From Thuidium tamariscinum (Eukaryota > Streptophyta > Bryopsida > Hypnales > Thuidiaceae): a stretch of DNA of 64,000 nucleotides. Position numbers and translations under genes: made by a program. Under the pieces are notes generated by a model. The model did not search any database. It had not been told where the DNA came from and saw nothing but the letters and a program-made list of their open reading frames with translations. Below are positions 25,150-39,558 of this stretch, piece by piece. Each line of letters starts with the position of its first letter. Position 1 is the stretch's first letter. Location: assembly GCA_947034885.2 (NCBI GenBank), contig OX344755.2:28093052-28157051 (forward strand), read 5' to 3'.

Positions 25150-28100
25150 AGGCTCTTGAATGGTGTGCATATTTGAATTTAATCGCATTGAATTTCACAG
25201 CATATTTTTTGTAGTAATTCTATAGAACTGGATTAGATATTACAATGTGATCACGTTGAATTTGTCTTGCAACTGAGAAGTTTACGCGTCTTGATATCAA
25301 CTAAACAACGAGGAGATTTCCTCGGCCAGGAGAGTAACTCCGTAGGCTCTTGAATGGTGTGCATTTTTGAATTTTAATGGCATTGAATTTCACAGCATAT
25401 TTTTTGTAGTAATTCTATAGAACTGAATTAGATATTACAATGTGATCACGTTGAATTTGTCTTGCAACTGAGAAGTTTGCGCGTGTTGATATCAACTAAA
25501 CACCTCGGAGATTTCCTCGGCCACGAGAGTAACTCCGTAGGCTCTTGAATGGTGTGCATTTTTGAATTTAATCGCATTGAATTTCACAGCATATTTTTTG
25601 TAGTAATTCTATAGAACTGGATTAGATATTACAATGTGATCACGTTGAATTTGTATTGCAACTAAGAAGTTTGCGCGTCTTGATATCAACTAAACACCTC
25701 GGAGATTTCCTCGGCCACGAGAGTAACTCCGTAGGCTCTTGAATGGTGTGCATTTTTGAATTTAATCGCATTGAATTTCACAGCATATTTTTTGTAGTAA
25801 TTCTATAGAACTGGATTAGATATTACAATGTGATCACGTTGAATTTGTCTTGCAACTGAGAAGTTTACGCGTCTTGATATCAACTAAACAACGAGGAGAT
25901 TTCCTCGGCCAGGAGAGTAACTCCGTAGGCTCTTGAATGGTGTGCATTTTTGAATTTTAATGGCATTGAATTTCACAGCATATTTTTTGTAGTAATTCTA
26001 TAGAACTGAATTAGATATTACAATGTGATCACGTTGAATTTGTCTTGCAACTGAGAAGTTTGCGCATCTTGATATCAACTAAACACCTCGGAGATTTCCT
26101 CGGCCACGAGAGTAACTCCGTAGGCTCTTGAATGGTGTGCATTTTTGAATTTAATCGCATTGAATTTCACAGCATATTTTTTGTAGTAATTCTATAGAAC
26201 TGGATTAGATATTACAATGTGATCACGTTGAATTTGTCTTGCAACTGAGAAGTTTACGCGTCTTGATATCAACTAAACAACGAGGAGATTTCCCCGGCCA
26301 AGGGACCAACTCCGTAGGCTCTTGAATGGTGTGCATTTTTGAATTTAATCGCATTGAATTTCACAGCATATTTTTTGTAGTAATTCTATAGAACTGGATT
26401 AGATATTACAATGTGATCACGTTGAATTTGTCTTGCAACTGAGAAGTTTACGCGTCTTGATATCAACTAAACAACGAGGAGATTTCCTCGGCCAGGAGAG
26501 TAACTCCGTAGGCTCTTGAATGGTGTGCATTTTTGAATTTTAATGGCATTGAATTTCACAGCATATTTTTTGTAGTAATTCTATAGAACTGAATTAGATA
26601 TTACAATGTGATCACGTTGAATTTGTCTTGCAACTGAGAAGTTTGCGCGTGTTGATATCAACTAAACACCTCGGAGATTTCCTCGGCCACGAGAGTAACT
26701 CCGTAGGCTCTTGAATGGTGTGCATTTTTGAATTTAATCGCATTGAATTTCACAGCATATTTTTTGTAGTAATTCTATAGAACTGGATTAGATATTACAA
26801 TGTGATCACGTTGAATTTGTATTGCAACTAAGAAGTTTGCGCGTCTTGATATCAACTAAACACCTCGGAGATTTCCTCGGCCACGAGAGTAACTCCGTAG
26901 GCTCTTGAATGGTGTGCATTTTTGAATTTAATCGCATTGAATTTCACAGCATATTTTTTGTAGTAATTCTATAGAACTGGATTAGATATTACAATGTGAT
27001 CACGTTGAATTTGTCTTGCAACTGAGAAGTTTACGCGTCTTGATATCAACTAAACAACGAGGAGATTTCCTCGGCCAGGAGAGTAACTCCGTAGGCTCTT
27101 GAATGGTGTGCATTTTTGAATTTTAATGGCATTGAATTTCACAGCATATTTTTTGTAGTAATTCTATAGAACTGGATTAGATATTACAATGTGATCACGT
27201 TGAATTTGTATTGCAACTAAGAAGTTTGCGCGTCTTGATATCAACTAAACACCTCGGAGATTTCCTCGGCCACGAGAGTAACTCCGTAGGCTCTTGAATG
27301 GTGTGCATTTTTGAATTTAATCGCATTGAATTTCACAGCATATTTTTTGTAGTAATTCTATAGAACTGGATTAGATATTACAATGTGATCACGTTGAATT
27401 TGTATTGCAACTGAGAAGTTTACGCGTCTTGATATCAACTAAACAACGAGGAGATTTCCCCGGCCAAGGGACCAACTCCGTAGGCTCTTGAATGGTGTGC
27501 ATTTTTGAATTTTAATGGCATTGAATCTCACAGCATATTTTTTGTAGTAATTCTATAGAACTGGATTAGATATTACAATGTGATCACGTTGAATTTGTCT
27601 TGCAACTGAGAAGTTTACGCGTCTTGATATCAACTAAACAACGAGGAGATTTCCCCGGCCAAGGGACCAACTCCGTAGGCTCTTGAATGGTGTGCATTTT
27701 TGAATTTTAATGGCATTGAATCTCACAGCATATTTTTTGTAGTAATTCTATAGAACTGAATTAGATATTACAATGTGATCACGTTGAATTTGTCTTGCAA
27801 CTAAGAAGTTTGCGCGTCTCGATATCAACTAAACAACGAGGAGATTTCCTCGGCCAGGAGAGTAACTCCGTAGGCTCTTGAATGGTGTGCATTTTTGAAT
27901 TTTAATCGCATTGAATTTCACAGCATATTTTTTGTAGTAATTCTATAGAACTGGATTAGATATTACAATGTGATCACGTTGAATTTGTCTTGCAACTGAG
28001 AAGTTTACGCGTCTTGATATCAACTAAACAACGAGGAGATTTCCTCGGCCAGGAGAGTAACTCCGTAGGCTCTTGAATGGTGTGCATTTTTGAATTTTAA

Positions 28101-29428
28101 TGGCATTGAATTTCACAGCATATTTTTTGTAGTAATTCTATAGAACTGAATTAGATATTACAATGTGATCACGTTGAATTTGTCTTGCAACTGAGAAGTT
28201 TGCGCGTGTTGATATCAACTAAACACCTCGGAGATTTCCTCGGCCACGAGAGTAACTCCGTAGGCTCTTGAATGGTGTGCATTTTTGAATTTAATCGCAT
28301 TGAATTTCACAGCATATTTTTTGTAGTAATTCTATAGAACTGGATTAGATATTACAATGTGATCACGTTGAATTTGTATTGCAACTAAGAAGTTTGCGCG
28401 TCTTGATATCAACTAAACACCTCGGAGATTTCCTCGGCCACGAGAGTAACTCCGTAGGCTCTTGAATGGTGTGCATTTTTGAATTTAATCGCATTGAATT
28501 TCACAGCATATTTTTTGTAGTAATTCTATAGAACTGGATTAGATATTACAATGTGATCACGTTGAATTTGTCTTGCAACTGAGAAGTTTACGCGTCTTGA
28601 TATCAACTAAACAACGAGGAGATTTCCTCGGCCAGGAGAGTAACTCCGTAGGCTCTTGAATGGTGTGCATTTTTGAATTTTAATGGCATTGAATTTCACA
28701 GCATATTTTTTGTAGTAATTCTATAGAACTGGATTAGATATTACAATGTGATCACGTTGAATTTGTATTGCAACTAAGAAGTTTGCGCGTCTTGATATCA
28801 ACTAAACACCTCGGAGATTTCCTCGGCCACGAGAGTAACTCCGTAGGCTCTTGAATGGTGTGCATTTTTGAATTTAATCGCATTGAATTTCACAGCATAT
28901 TTTTTGTAGTAATTCTATAGAACTGGATTAGATATTACAATGTGATCACGTTGAATTTGTATTGCAACTGAGAAGTTTACGCGTCTTGATATCAACTAAA
29001 CAACGAGGAGATTTCCCCGGCCAAGGGACCAACTCCGTAGGCTCTTGAATGGTGTGCATTTTTGAATTTTAATGGCATTGAATCTCACAGCATATTTTTT
29101 GTAGTAATTCTATAGAACTGGATTAGATATTACAATGTGATCACGTTGAATTTGTCTTGCAACTGAGAAGTTTACGCGTCTTGATATCAACTAAACAACG
29201 AGGAGATTTCCCCGGCCAAGGGACCAACTCCGTAGGCTCTTGAATGGTGTGCATTTTTGAATTTTAATGGCATTGAATCTCACAGCATATTTTTTGTAGT
29301 AATTCTATAGAACTGAATTAGATATTACAATGTGATCACGTTGAATTTGTCTTGCAACTAAGAAGTTTGCGCGTCTCGATATCAACTAAACACCTCGGAG
29401 ATTTCCCCGGCCAAGAGACCAACTCCGT
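25150..29428. repeat. Transition zone between domains A and B
   Basis: The ttttttcggcc, gtctgg and tattgcag types are gone. New types appear: gcgcgtgttg, gcgcatcttg, aagggaccaac and tctcac. The zone contains an 8-monomer duplication (26510-28066 and 28067-29623). A private t-to-a change lies at 25171. Confidence 0.75.
26510..28066. repeat. 8-monomer duplicated block, copy 1 (1557 bp)
   Basis: It begins with the gcgcgtgttg monomer. Seven of its eight monomers match, in order, those of the block starting at 28067: gtgttg; tatt-actaag; acgcg; ggc-tatt-actaag; tatt-acgcg-aagggacc; tctcac-acgcg; tctcac-gaatt. The spacing between gcgcgtgttg copies is 1557 bp here and 1166 bp (six monomers) to the previous one at 25479. 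Confidence 0.8.
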
Positions 29429-29623
29429 AGGCTCTTGAATGGTGTGCATTTTTGAATTTTAATGGCATTGAATTTCACAGCATATTTTTTGTAGTAATTC
29501 TATAGAACTGGATTATATATTACAATGTGATCACGTTGAATTTGTCTTGCAACTGAGAAGTTTGCGCGTCTTGATATCAACTAAACACCTCGGAGATTTC
29601 CTCGGCCACGAGAGTAACTCCGT
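28067..29623. repeat. 8-monomer duplicated block, copy 2 (1557 bp)
   Basis: Second copy of 26510-28066. Its last monomer is the first ggattatatatt type of domain B instead of a ttaatcgc-acgcg copy, so the duplication abuts the start of domain B. Confidence 0.75.
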
Positions 29624-32545
29624 AGGCTCTTGAATGGTGTGCATTTTTGAATTTTAATGGCATTGAATTTCACAGCATATTTTTTGTAGTAATTCTATAG
29701 AACTGGATTAGATATTACAATGTGATCACGTTGAATTTGTCTTGCAACTGAGAAGTTTGCGCGTCTCGATATCAACTAAACAACGAGGAGATTTCCCCGG
29801 CCAAGAGACCAACTCCGTAGGCTCTTGAATGGTGTGCATTTTTGAATTTAATCGCATTGAATTTTACAGCATATTTTTTGTAGTAATTCTATAGAACTGG
29901 ATTAGATATTACAATGTGATCACGTTGAATTTGTCTTGCAACTGAGAAGTTTACGCGTCTTGATATCAACTAAACAACAAGGAGATTTCCCCGGCCAAGA
30001 GACCAACTCTGTAGGCTCTTGAATGGTGTGCATTTTTGAATTTTAATGGCATTGAATTTCACAGCATATTTTTTGTAGTAATTCTATAGAACTGGATTAG
30101 ATATTACAATGTGATCGTTTTGAATTTGTCTTGCAACTGAGAAGTTTGCGCGTCTTGATATCAACTAAACAACGAGGAGATTTCCCCGGCCAAGAGACCA
30201 ACTCCGTAGGCTCTTGAATGGTGTGCATTTTTGAATTTTAATCGCATTGAATTTCACAGCATATTTTTTGTAGTAATTCTATAGAACTGGATTAGATATT
30301 ACAATGTGATCACGTTGAATTTGTCTTGCAACTAAGAAGTTTGCGCGTCTCGATATCAACTAAACAACGAGGAGATTTCCCCGGCCAAGAGACCAACTCC
30401 GTAGGCTCTTGAATGGTGTGCATTTTTGAATTTTAATCGCATTGAATTTCACAGCATATTTTTTGTAGTAATTCTATAGAACTGGATTAGATATTACAAT
30501 GTGATCACGTTGAATTTGTCTTGCAACTAAGAAGTTTGCGCGTCTCGATATCAACTAAACAACGAGGAGATTTCCCCGGCCAAGAGACCAACTCCGTAGG
30601 CTCTTGAATGGTGTGCATTTTTGAATTTTAATCGCATTGAATTTCACAGCATATTTTTTGTAGTAATTCTATAGAACTGGATTAGATATTACAATGTGAT
30701 CACGTTGAATTTGTCTTGCAACTGAGAAGTTTACGCGTCTTGATATCAACTAAACAACGAGGAGATTTCCTCGGCCAGGAGAGTAACTCCGTAGGCTCTT
30801 GAATGGTGTGCATTTTTGAATTTTAATGGCATTGAATTTCACAGCATATTTTTTGTAGTAATTCTATAGAACTGAATTAGATATTACAATGTGATCACGT
30901 TGAATTTGTCTTGCAACTGAAAAGTTTGCGCATCTTGATATCAACTAAACACCTCGGAGATTTCCTCGGCCACGAGAGTAACTCCGTAGGCTCTTGAATG
31001 GTGTGCATTTTTGAATTTAATCGCATTGAATTTCACAGCATATTTTTTGTAGTAATTCTATAGAACTGGATTAGATATTACAATGTGATCACGTTGAATT
31101 TGTCTTGCAACTGAGAAGTTTACGCGTCTTGATATCAACTAAACAACGAGGAGATTTCCCCGGCCAAGGGACCAACTCCGTAGGCTCTTGAATGGTGTGC
31201 ATTTTTGAATTTTAATGGCATTGAATCTCACAGCATATTTTTTGTAGTAATTCTATAGAACTGGATTAGATATTACAATGTGATCACGTTGAATTTGTCT
31301 TGCAACTAAGAAGTTTGCGCGTCTCGATATCAACTAAACACCTCGGAGATTTCCCCGGCCAAGAGACCAACTCCGTAGGCTCTTGAATGGTGTGCATTTT
31401 TGAATTTTAATGGCATTGAATTTCACAGCATATTTTTTGTAGTAATTCTATAGAACTGGATTAGATATTACAATGTGATCACGTTGAATTTGTCTTGCAA
31501 CTGAGAAGTTTGCGCGTCTTGATATCAACTAAACACCTCGGAGATTTCCTCGGCCACGAGACCAACTCCGTAGGCTCTTGAATGGTGTGCATTTTTGAAT
31601 TTTAATCGCATTGAATTTCACAGCATATTTTTTGTAGTAATTCTATAGAACTGGATTAGATATTACAATGTGATCACGTTGAATTTGTCTTGCAACTAAG
31701 AAGTTTGCGCGTCTCGATATCAACTAAACAACGAGGAGATTTCCCCGGCCAAGAGACCAACTCCGTAGGCTCTTGAATGGTGTGCATTTTTGAATTTTAA
31801 TCGCATTGAATTTCACAGCATATTTTTTGTAGTAATTCTATAGAACTGGATTAGATATTACAATGTGATCACGTTGAATTTGTCTTGCAACTGAGAAGTT
31901 TACGCGTCTTGATATCAACTAAACAACGAGGAGATTTCCTCGGCCAGGAGAGTAACTCCGTAGGCTCTTGAATGGTGTGCATTTTTGAATTTTAATGGCA
32001 TTGAATTTCACAGCATATTTTTTGTAGTAATTCTATAGAACTGAATTAGATATTACAATGTGATCACGTTGAATTTGTCTTGCAACTGAAAAGTTTGCGC
32101 ATCTTGATATCAACTAAACACCTCGGAGATTTCCTCGGCCACGAGAGTAACTCCGTAGGCTCTTGAATGGTGTGCATTTTTGAATTTAATCGCATTGAAT
32201 TTCACAGCATATTTTTTGTAGTAATTCTATAGAACTGGATTAGATATTACAATGTGATCACGTTGAATTTGTCTTGCAACTGAGAAGTTTACGCGTCTTG
32301 ATATCAACTAAACACCTCGGAGATTTCCCCGGCCAAGAGACCAACTCCGTAGGCTCTTGAATGGTGTGCATTTTTGAATTTTAATGGCATTGAATCTCAC
32401 AGCATATTTTTTGTAGTAATTCTATAGAACTGGATTAGATATTACAATGTGATCACGTTGAATTTGTCTTGCAACTAAGAAGTTTGCGCGTCTCGATATC
32501 AACTAAACACCTCGGAGATTTCCCCGGCCAAGAGACCAACTCCGT
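29429..32545. repeat. Domain B 16-monomer unit, copy 1 (3117 bp)
   Basis: Starts with ggattatatatt. Order after it: gtctcg; ttttac-caacaagg; gatcgttttg; two ttaatcgc-gtctcg; acgcg; gaatt-gcgcatc; aagggacc; tctcac; ccacgagacc; ttaatcgc-gtctcg; acgcg; gaatt-gcgcatc; acgcg; tctcac. The same length recurs at 36442-39558 with one local swap. Confidence 0.75.
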
Positions 32546-34493
32546 AGGCTCTTGAATGGTGTGCATTTTTGAATTTTAATGGCATTGAATTTCACAGCAT
32601 ATTTTTTGTAGTAATTCTATAGAACTGGATTATATATTACAATGTGATCACGTTGAATTTGTCTTGCAACTGAGAAGTTTGCGCGTCTTGATATCAACTA
32701 AACACCTCGGAGATTTCCTCGGCCACGAGAGTAACTCCGTAGGCTCTTGAATGGTGTGCATTTTTGAATTTTAATGGCATTGAATTTCACAGCATATTTT
32801 TTGTAGTAATTCTATAGAACTGAATTAGATATTACAATGTGATCACGTTGAATTTGTCTTGCAACTGAAAAGTTTGCGCATCTTGATATCAACTAAACAC
32901 CTCGGAGATTTCCTCGGCCACGAGAGTAACTCCGTAGGCTCTTGAATGGTGTGCATTTTTGAATTTAATCGCATTGAATTTCACAGCATATTTTTTGTAG
33001 TAATTCTATAGAACTGGATTAGATATTACAATGTGATCACGTTGAATTTGTCTTGCAACTGAGAAGTTTACGCGTCTTGATATCAACTAAACAACGAGGA
33101 GATTTCCCCGGCCAAGGGACCAACTCCGTAGGCTCTTGAATGGTGTGCATTTTTGAATTTTAATGGCATTGAATCTCACAGCATATTTTTTGTAGTAATT
33201 CTATAGAACTGGATTAGATATTACAATGTGATCACGTTGAATTTGTCTTGCAACTAAGAAGTTTGCGCGTCTCGATATCAACTAAACACCTCGGAGATTT
33301 CCCCGGCCAAGAGACCAACTCCGTAGGCTCTTGAATGGTGTGCATTTTTGAATTTTAATGGCATTGAATTTCACAGCATATTTTTTGTAGTAATTCTATA
33401 GAACTGGATTAGATATTACAATGTGATCACGTTGAATTTGTCTTGCAACTGAGAAGTTTGCGCGTCTTGATATCAACTAAACACCTCGGAGATTTCCTCG
33501 GCCACGAGACCAACTCCGTAGGCTCTTGAATGGTGTGCATTTTTGAATTTTAATCGCATTGAATTTCACAGCATATTTTTTGTAGTAATTCTATAGAACT
33601 GGATTAGATATTACAATGTGATCACGTTGAATTTGTCTTGCAACTAAGAAGTTTGCGCGTCTCGATATCAACTAAACAACGAGGAGATTTCCCCGGCCAA
33701 GAGACCAACTCCGTAGGCTCTTGAATGGTGTGCATTTTTGAATTTTAATCGCATTGAATTTCACAGCATATTTTTTGTAGTAATTCTATAGAACTGGATT
33801 AGATATTACAATGTGATCACGTTGAATTTGTCTTGCAACTGAGAAGTTTACGCGTCTTGATATCAACTAAACAACGAGGAGATTTCCTCGGCCAGGAGAG
33901 TAACTCCGTAGGCTCTTGAATGGTGTGCATTTTTGAATTTTAATGGCATTGAATTTCACAGCATATTTTTTGTAGTAATTCTATAGAACTGAATTAGATA
34001 TTACAATGTGATCACGTTGAATTTGTCTTGCAACTGAAAAGTTTGCGCATCTTGATATCAACTAAACACCTCGGAGATTTCCTCGGCCACGAGAGTAACT
34101 CCGTAGGCTCTTGAATGGTGTGCATTTTTGAATTTAATCGCATTGAATTTCACAGCATATTTTTTGTAGTAATTCTATAGAACTGGATTAGATATTACAA
34201 TGTGATCACGTTGAATTTGTCTTGCAACTGAGAAGTTTACGCGTCTTGATATCAACTAAACAACGAGGAGATTTCCCCGGCCAAGGGACCAACTCCGTAG
34301 GCTCTTGAATGGTGTGCATTTTTGAATTTTAATGGCATTGAATCTCACAGCATATTTTTTGTAGTAATTCTATAGAACTGGATTAGATATTACAATGTGA
34401 TCACGTTGAATTTGTCTTGCAACTAAGAAGTTTGCGCGTCTCGATATCAACTAAACACCTCGGAGATTTCCCCGGCCAAGAGACCAACTCCGT
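32546..34493. repeat. Domain B 10-monomer unit, copy 1 (1948 bp)
   Basis: Landmark, then gaatt-gaaaag-gcgcatc; aagggacc; tctcac-gtctcg; ccacgagacc; ttaatcgc-gtctcg; acgcg; gaatt-gaaaag-gcgcatc; aagggacc; tctcac-gtctcg. The next 1948 bp repeat this order exactly. Confidence 0.8.
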
Positions 34494-36441
34494 AGGCTCT
34501 TGAATGGTGTGCATTTTTGAATTTTAATGGCATTGAATTTCACAGCATATTTTTTGTAGTAATTCTATAGAACTGGATTATATATTACAATGTGATCACG
34601 TTGAATTTGTCTTGCAACTGAGAAGTTTGCGCGTCTTGATATCAACTAAACACCTCGGAGATTTCCTCGGCCACGAGAGTAACTCCGTAGGCTCTTGAAT
34701 GGTGTGCATTTTTGAATTTTAATGGCATTGAATTTCACAGCATATTTTTTGTAGTAATTCTATAGAACTGAATTAGATATTACAATGTGATCACGTTGAA
34801 TTTGTCTTGCAACTGAAAAGTTTGCGCATCTTGATATCAACTAAACACCTCGGAGATTTCCTCGGCCACGAGAGTAACTCCGTAGGCTCTTGAATGGTGT
34901 GCATTTTTGAATTTAATCGCATTGAATTTCACAGCATATTTTTTGTAGTAATTCTATAGAACTGGATTAGATATTACAATGTGATCACGTTGAATTTGTC
35001 TTGCAACTGAGAAGTTTACGCGTCTTGATATCAACTAAACAACGAGGAGATTTCCCCGGCCAAGGGACCAACTCCGTAGGCTCTTGAATGGTGTGCATTT
35101 TTGAATTTTAATGGCATTGAATCTCACAGCATATTTTTTGTAGTAATTCTATAGAACTGGATTAGATATTACAATGTGATCACGTTGAATTTGTCTTGCA
35201 ACTAAGAAGTTTGCGCGTCTCGATATCAACTAAACACCTCGGAGATTTCCCCGGCCAAGAGACCAACTCCGTAGGCTCTTGAATGGTGTGCATTTTTGAA
35301 TTTTAATGGCATTGAATTTCACAGCATATTTTTTGTAGTAATTCTATAGAACTGGATTAGATATTACAATGTGATCACGTTGAATTTGTCTTGCAACTGA
35401 GAAGTTTGCGCGTCTTGATATCAACTAAACACCTCGGAGATTTCCTCGGCCACGAGACCAACTCCGTAGGCTCTTGAATGGTGTGCATTTTTGAATTTTA
35501 ATCGCATTGAATTTCACAGCATATTTTTTGTAGTAATTCTATAGAACTGGATTAGATATTACAATGTGATCACGTTGAATTTGTCTTGCAACTAAGAAGT
35601 TTGCGCGTCTCGATATCAACTAAACAACGAGGAGATTTCCCCGGCCAAGAGACCAACTCCGTAGGCTCTTGAATGGTGTGCATTTTTGAATTTTAATCGC
35701 ATTGAATTTCACAGCATATTTTTTGTAGTAATTCTATAGAACTGGATTAGATATTACAATGTGATCACGTTGAATTTGTCTTGCAACTGAGAAGTTTTCG
35801 CGTCTTGATATCAACTAAACAACGAGGAGATTTCCTCGGCCAGGAGAGTAACTCCGTAGGCTCTTGAATGGTGTGCATTTTTGAATTTTAATGGCATTGA
35901 ATTTCACAGCATATTTTTTGTAGTAATTCTATAGAACTGAATTAGATATTACAATGTGATCACGTTGAATTTGTCTTGCAACTGAGAAGTTTGCGCATCT
36001 TGATATCAACTAAACACCTCGGAGATTTCCTCGGCCACGAGAGTAACTCCGTAGGCTCTTGAATGGTGTGCATTTTTTAATTTAATCGCATTGAATTTCA
36101 CAGCATATTTTTTGTAGTAATTCTATAGAACTGGATTAGATATTACAATGTGATCACGTTGAATTTGTCTTGCAACTGAGAAGTTTACGCGTCTTGATAT
36201 CAACTAAACAACGAGGAGATTTCCCCGGCCAAGGGACCAACTCCGTAGGCTCTTGAATGGTGTGCATTTTTGAATTTTAATGGCATTGAATCTCACAGCA
36301 TATTTTTTGTAGTAATTCTATAGAACTGGATTAGATATTACAATGTGATCACGTTGAATTTGTCTTGCAACTAAGAAGTTTGCGCGTCTCGATATCAACT
36401 AAACACCTCGGAGATTTCCCCGGCCAAGAGACCAACTCCGT
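34494..36441. repeat. Domain B 10-monomer unit, copy 2 (1948 bp)
   Basis: Direct tandem duplicate of 32546-34493 in length and order. Small differences are a-to-t at 35798, gaaaag versus gagaag in one gcgcatc monomer, and g-to-t at 36078. Confidence 0.8.
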
Positions 36442-39400
36442 AGGCTCTTGAATGGTGTGCATTTTTGAATTTTAATGGCATTGAATTTCACAGCATATTT
36501 TTTGTAGTAATTCTATAGAACTGGATTATATATTACAATGTGATCACGTTGAATTTGTCTTGCAACTGAGAAGTTTGCGCGTCTTGATATCAACTAAACA
36601 CCTCGGAGATTTCCTCGGCCACGAGAGTAACTCCGTAGGCTCTTGAATGGTGTGCATTTTTGAATTTTAATGGCATTGAATTTCACAGCATATTTTTTGT
36701 AGTAATTCTATAGAACTGGATTAGATATTACAATGTGATCACGTTGAATTTGTCTTGCAACTGAGAAGTTTGCGCGTCTCGATATCAACTAAACAACGAG
36801 GAGATTTCCCCGGCCAAGAGACCAACTCCGTAGGCTCTTGAATGGTGTGCATTTTTGAATTTAATCGCATTGAATTTTACAGCATATTTTTTGTAGTAAT
36901 TCTATAGAACTGGATTAGATATTACAATGTGATCACGTTGAATTTGTCTTGCAACTGAGAAGTTTACGCGTCTTGATATCAACTAAACAACAAGGAGATT
37001 TCCCCGGCCAAGAGACCAACTCCGTAGGCTCTTGAATGGTGTGCATTTTTGAATTTTAATGGCATTGAATTTCACAGCATATTTTTTGTAGTAATTCTAT
37101 AGAACTGGATTAGATATTACAATGTGATCGTTTTGAATTTGTCTTGCAACTGAGAAGTTTGCGCGTCTTGATATCAACTAAACAACGAGGAGATTTCCCC
37201 GGCCAAGAGACCAACTCCGTAGGCTCTTGAATGGTGTGCATTTTTGAATTTTAATCGCATTGAATTTCACAGCATATTTTTTGTAGTAATTCTATAGAAC
37301 TGGATTAGATATTACAATGTGATCACGTTGAATTTGTCTTGCAACTAAGAAGTTTGCGCGTCTCGATATCAACTAAACAACGAGGAGATTTCCCCGGCCA
37401 AGAGACCAACTCCGTAGGCTCTTGAATGGTGTGCATTTTTGAATTTTAATCGCATTGAATTTCACAGCATATTTTTTGTAGTAATTCTATAGAACTGGAT
37501 TAGATATTACAATGTGATCACGTTGAATTTGTCTTGCAACTGAGAAGTTTACGCGTCTTGATATCAACTAAACAACGAGGAGATTTCCTCGGCCAGGAGA
37601 GTAACTCCGTAGGCTCTTGAATGGTGTGCATTTTTGAATTTTAATGGCATTGAATTTCACAGCATATTTTTTGTAGTAATTCTATAGAACTGAATTAGAT
37701 ATTACAATGTGATCACGTTGAATTTGTCTTGCAACTGAGAAGTTTGCGCATCTTGATATCAACTAAACACCTCGGAGATTTCCTCGGCCACGAGAGTAAC
37801 TCCGTAGGCTCTTGAATGGTGTGCATTTTTGAATTTTAATGGCATTGAATTTCACAGCATATTTTTTGTAGTAATTCTATAGAACTGAATTAGATATTAC
37901 AATGTGATCACGTTGAATTTGTCTTGCAACTGAAAAGTTTGCGCATCTTGATATCAACTAAACACCTCGGAGATTTCCTCGGCCACGAGAGTAACTCCGT
38001 AGGCTCTTGAATGGTGTGCATTTTTGAATTTAATCGCATTGAATTTCACAGCATATTTTTTGTAGTAATTCTATAGAACTGGATTAGATATTACAATGTG
38101 ATCACGTTGAATTTGTCTTGCAACTGAGAAGTTTACGCGTCTTGATATCAACTAAACAACGAGGAGATTTCCCCGGCCAAGGGACCAACTCCGTAGGCTC
38201 TTGAATGGTGTGCATTTTTGAATTTTAATGGCATTGAATCTCACAGCATATTTTTTGTAGTAATTCTATAGAACTGGATTAGATATTACAATGTGATCAC
38301 GTTGAATTTGTCTTGCAACTAAGAAGTTTGCGCGTCTCGATATCAACTAAACACCTCGGAGATTTCCCCGGCCAAGAGACCAACTCCGTAGGCTCTTGAA
38401 TGGTGTGCATTTTTGAATTTTAATGGCATTGAATTTCACAGCATATTTTTTGTAGTAATTCTATAGAACTGGATTAGATATTACAATGTGATCACGTTGA
38501 ATTTGTCTTGCAACTGAGAAGTTTGCGCGTCTTGATATCAACTAAACACCTCGGAGATTTCCTCGGCCACGAGACCAACTCCGTAGGCTCTTGAATGGTG
38601 TGCATTTTTGAATTTTAATCGCATTGAATTTCACAGCATATTTTTTGTAGTAATTCTATAGAACTGGATTAGATATTACAATGTGATCACGTTGAATTTG
38701 TCTTGCAACTAAGAAGTTTGCGCGTCTCGATATCAACTAAACAACTAGGAGATTTCCCCGGCCAAGAGACCAACTCCGTAGGCTCTTGAATGGTGTGCAT
38801 TTTTGAATTTTAATCGCATTGAATTTCACAGCATATTTTTTGTAGTAATTCTATAGAACTGGATTAGATATTACAATGTGATCACGTTGAATTTGTCTTG
38901 CAACTGAGAAGTTTACGCGTCTTGATATCAACTAAACAACGAGGAGATTTCCTCGGCCAGGAGAGTAACTCCGTAGGCTCTTGAATGGTGTGCATTTTTG
39001 AATTTTAATGGCATTGAATTTCACAGCATATTTTTTGTAGTAATTCTATAGAACTGAATTAGATATTACAATGTGATCACGTTGAATTTGTCTTGCAACT
39101 GAGAAGTTTGCGCATCTTGATATCAACTAAACACCTCGGAGATTTCCTCGGCCACGAGAGTAACTCCGTAGGCTCTTGAATGGTGTGCATTTTTGAATTT
39201 AATCGCATTGAATTTCACAGCATATTTTTTGTAGTAATTCTATAGAACTGGATTAGATATTACAATGTGATCACGTTGAATTTGTCTTGCAACTGAGAAG
39301 TTTACGCGTCTTGATATCAACTAAACAACGAGGAGATTTCCCCGGCCAAGGGACCAACTCCGTAGGCTCTTGAATGGTGTGCATTTTTGAATTTTAATGG

Positions 39401-39558
39401 CATTGAATCTCACAGCATATTTTTTGTAGTAATTCTATAGAACTGGATTAGATATTACAATGTGATCACGTTGAATTTGTCTTGCAACTAAGAAGTTTGC
39501 GCGTCTCGATATCAACTAAACACCTCGGAGATTTCCCCGGCCAAGAGACCAACTCCGT
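36442..39558. repeat. Domain B 16-monomer unit, copy 2 (3117 bp)
   Basis: Same length and almost the same order as 29429-32545. The difference is one ttaatcgc-gtctcg monomer fewer and one gaatt-gcgcatc monomer more. Two 16-mers therefore flank two 10-mers. A variant caactagg occurs at 38746. Confidence 0.75.
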
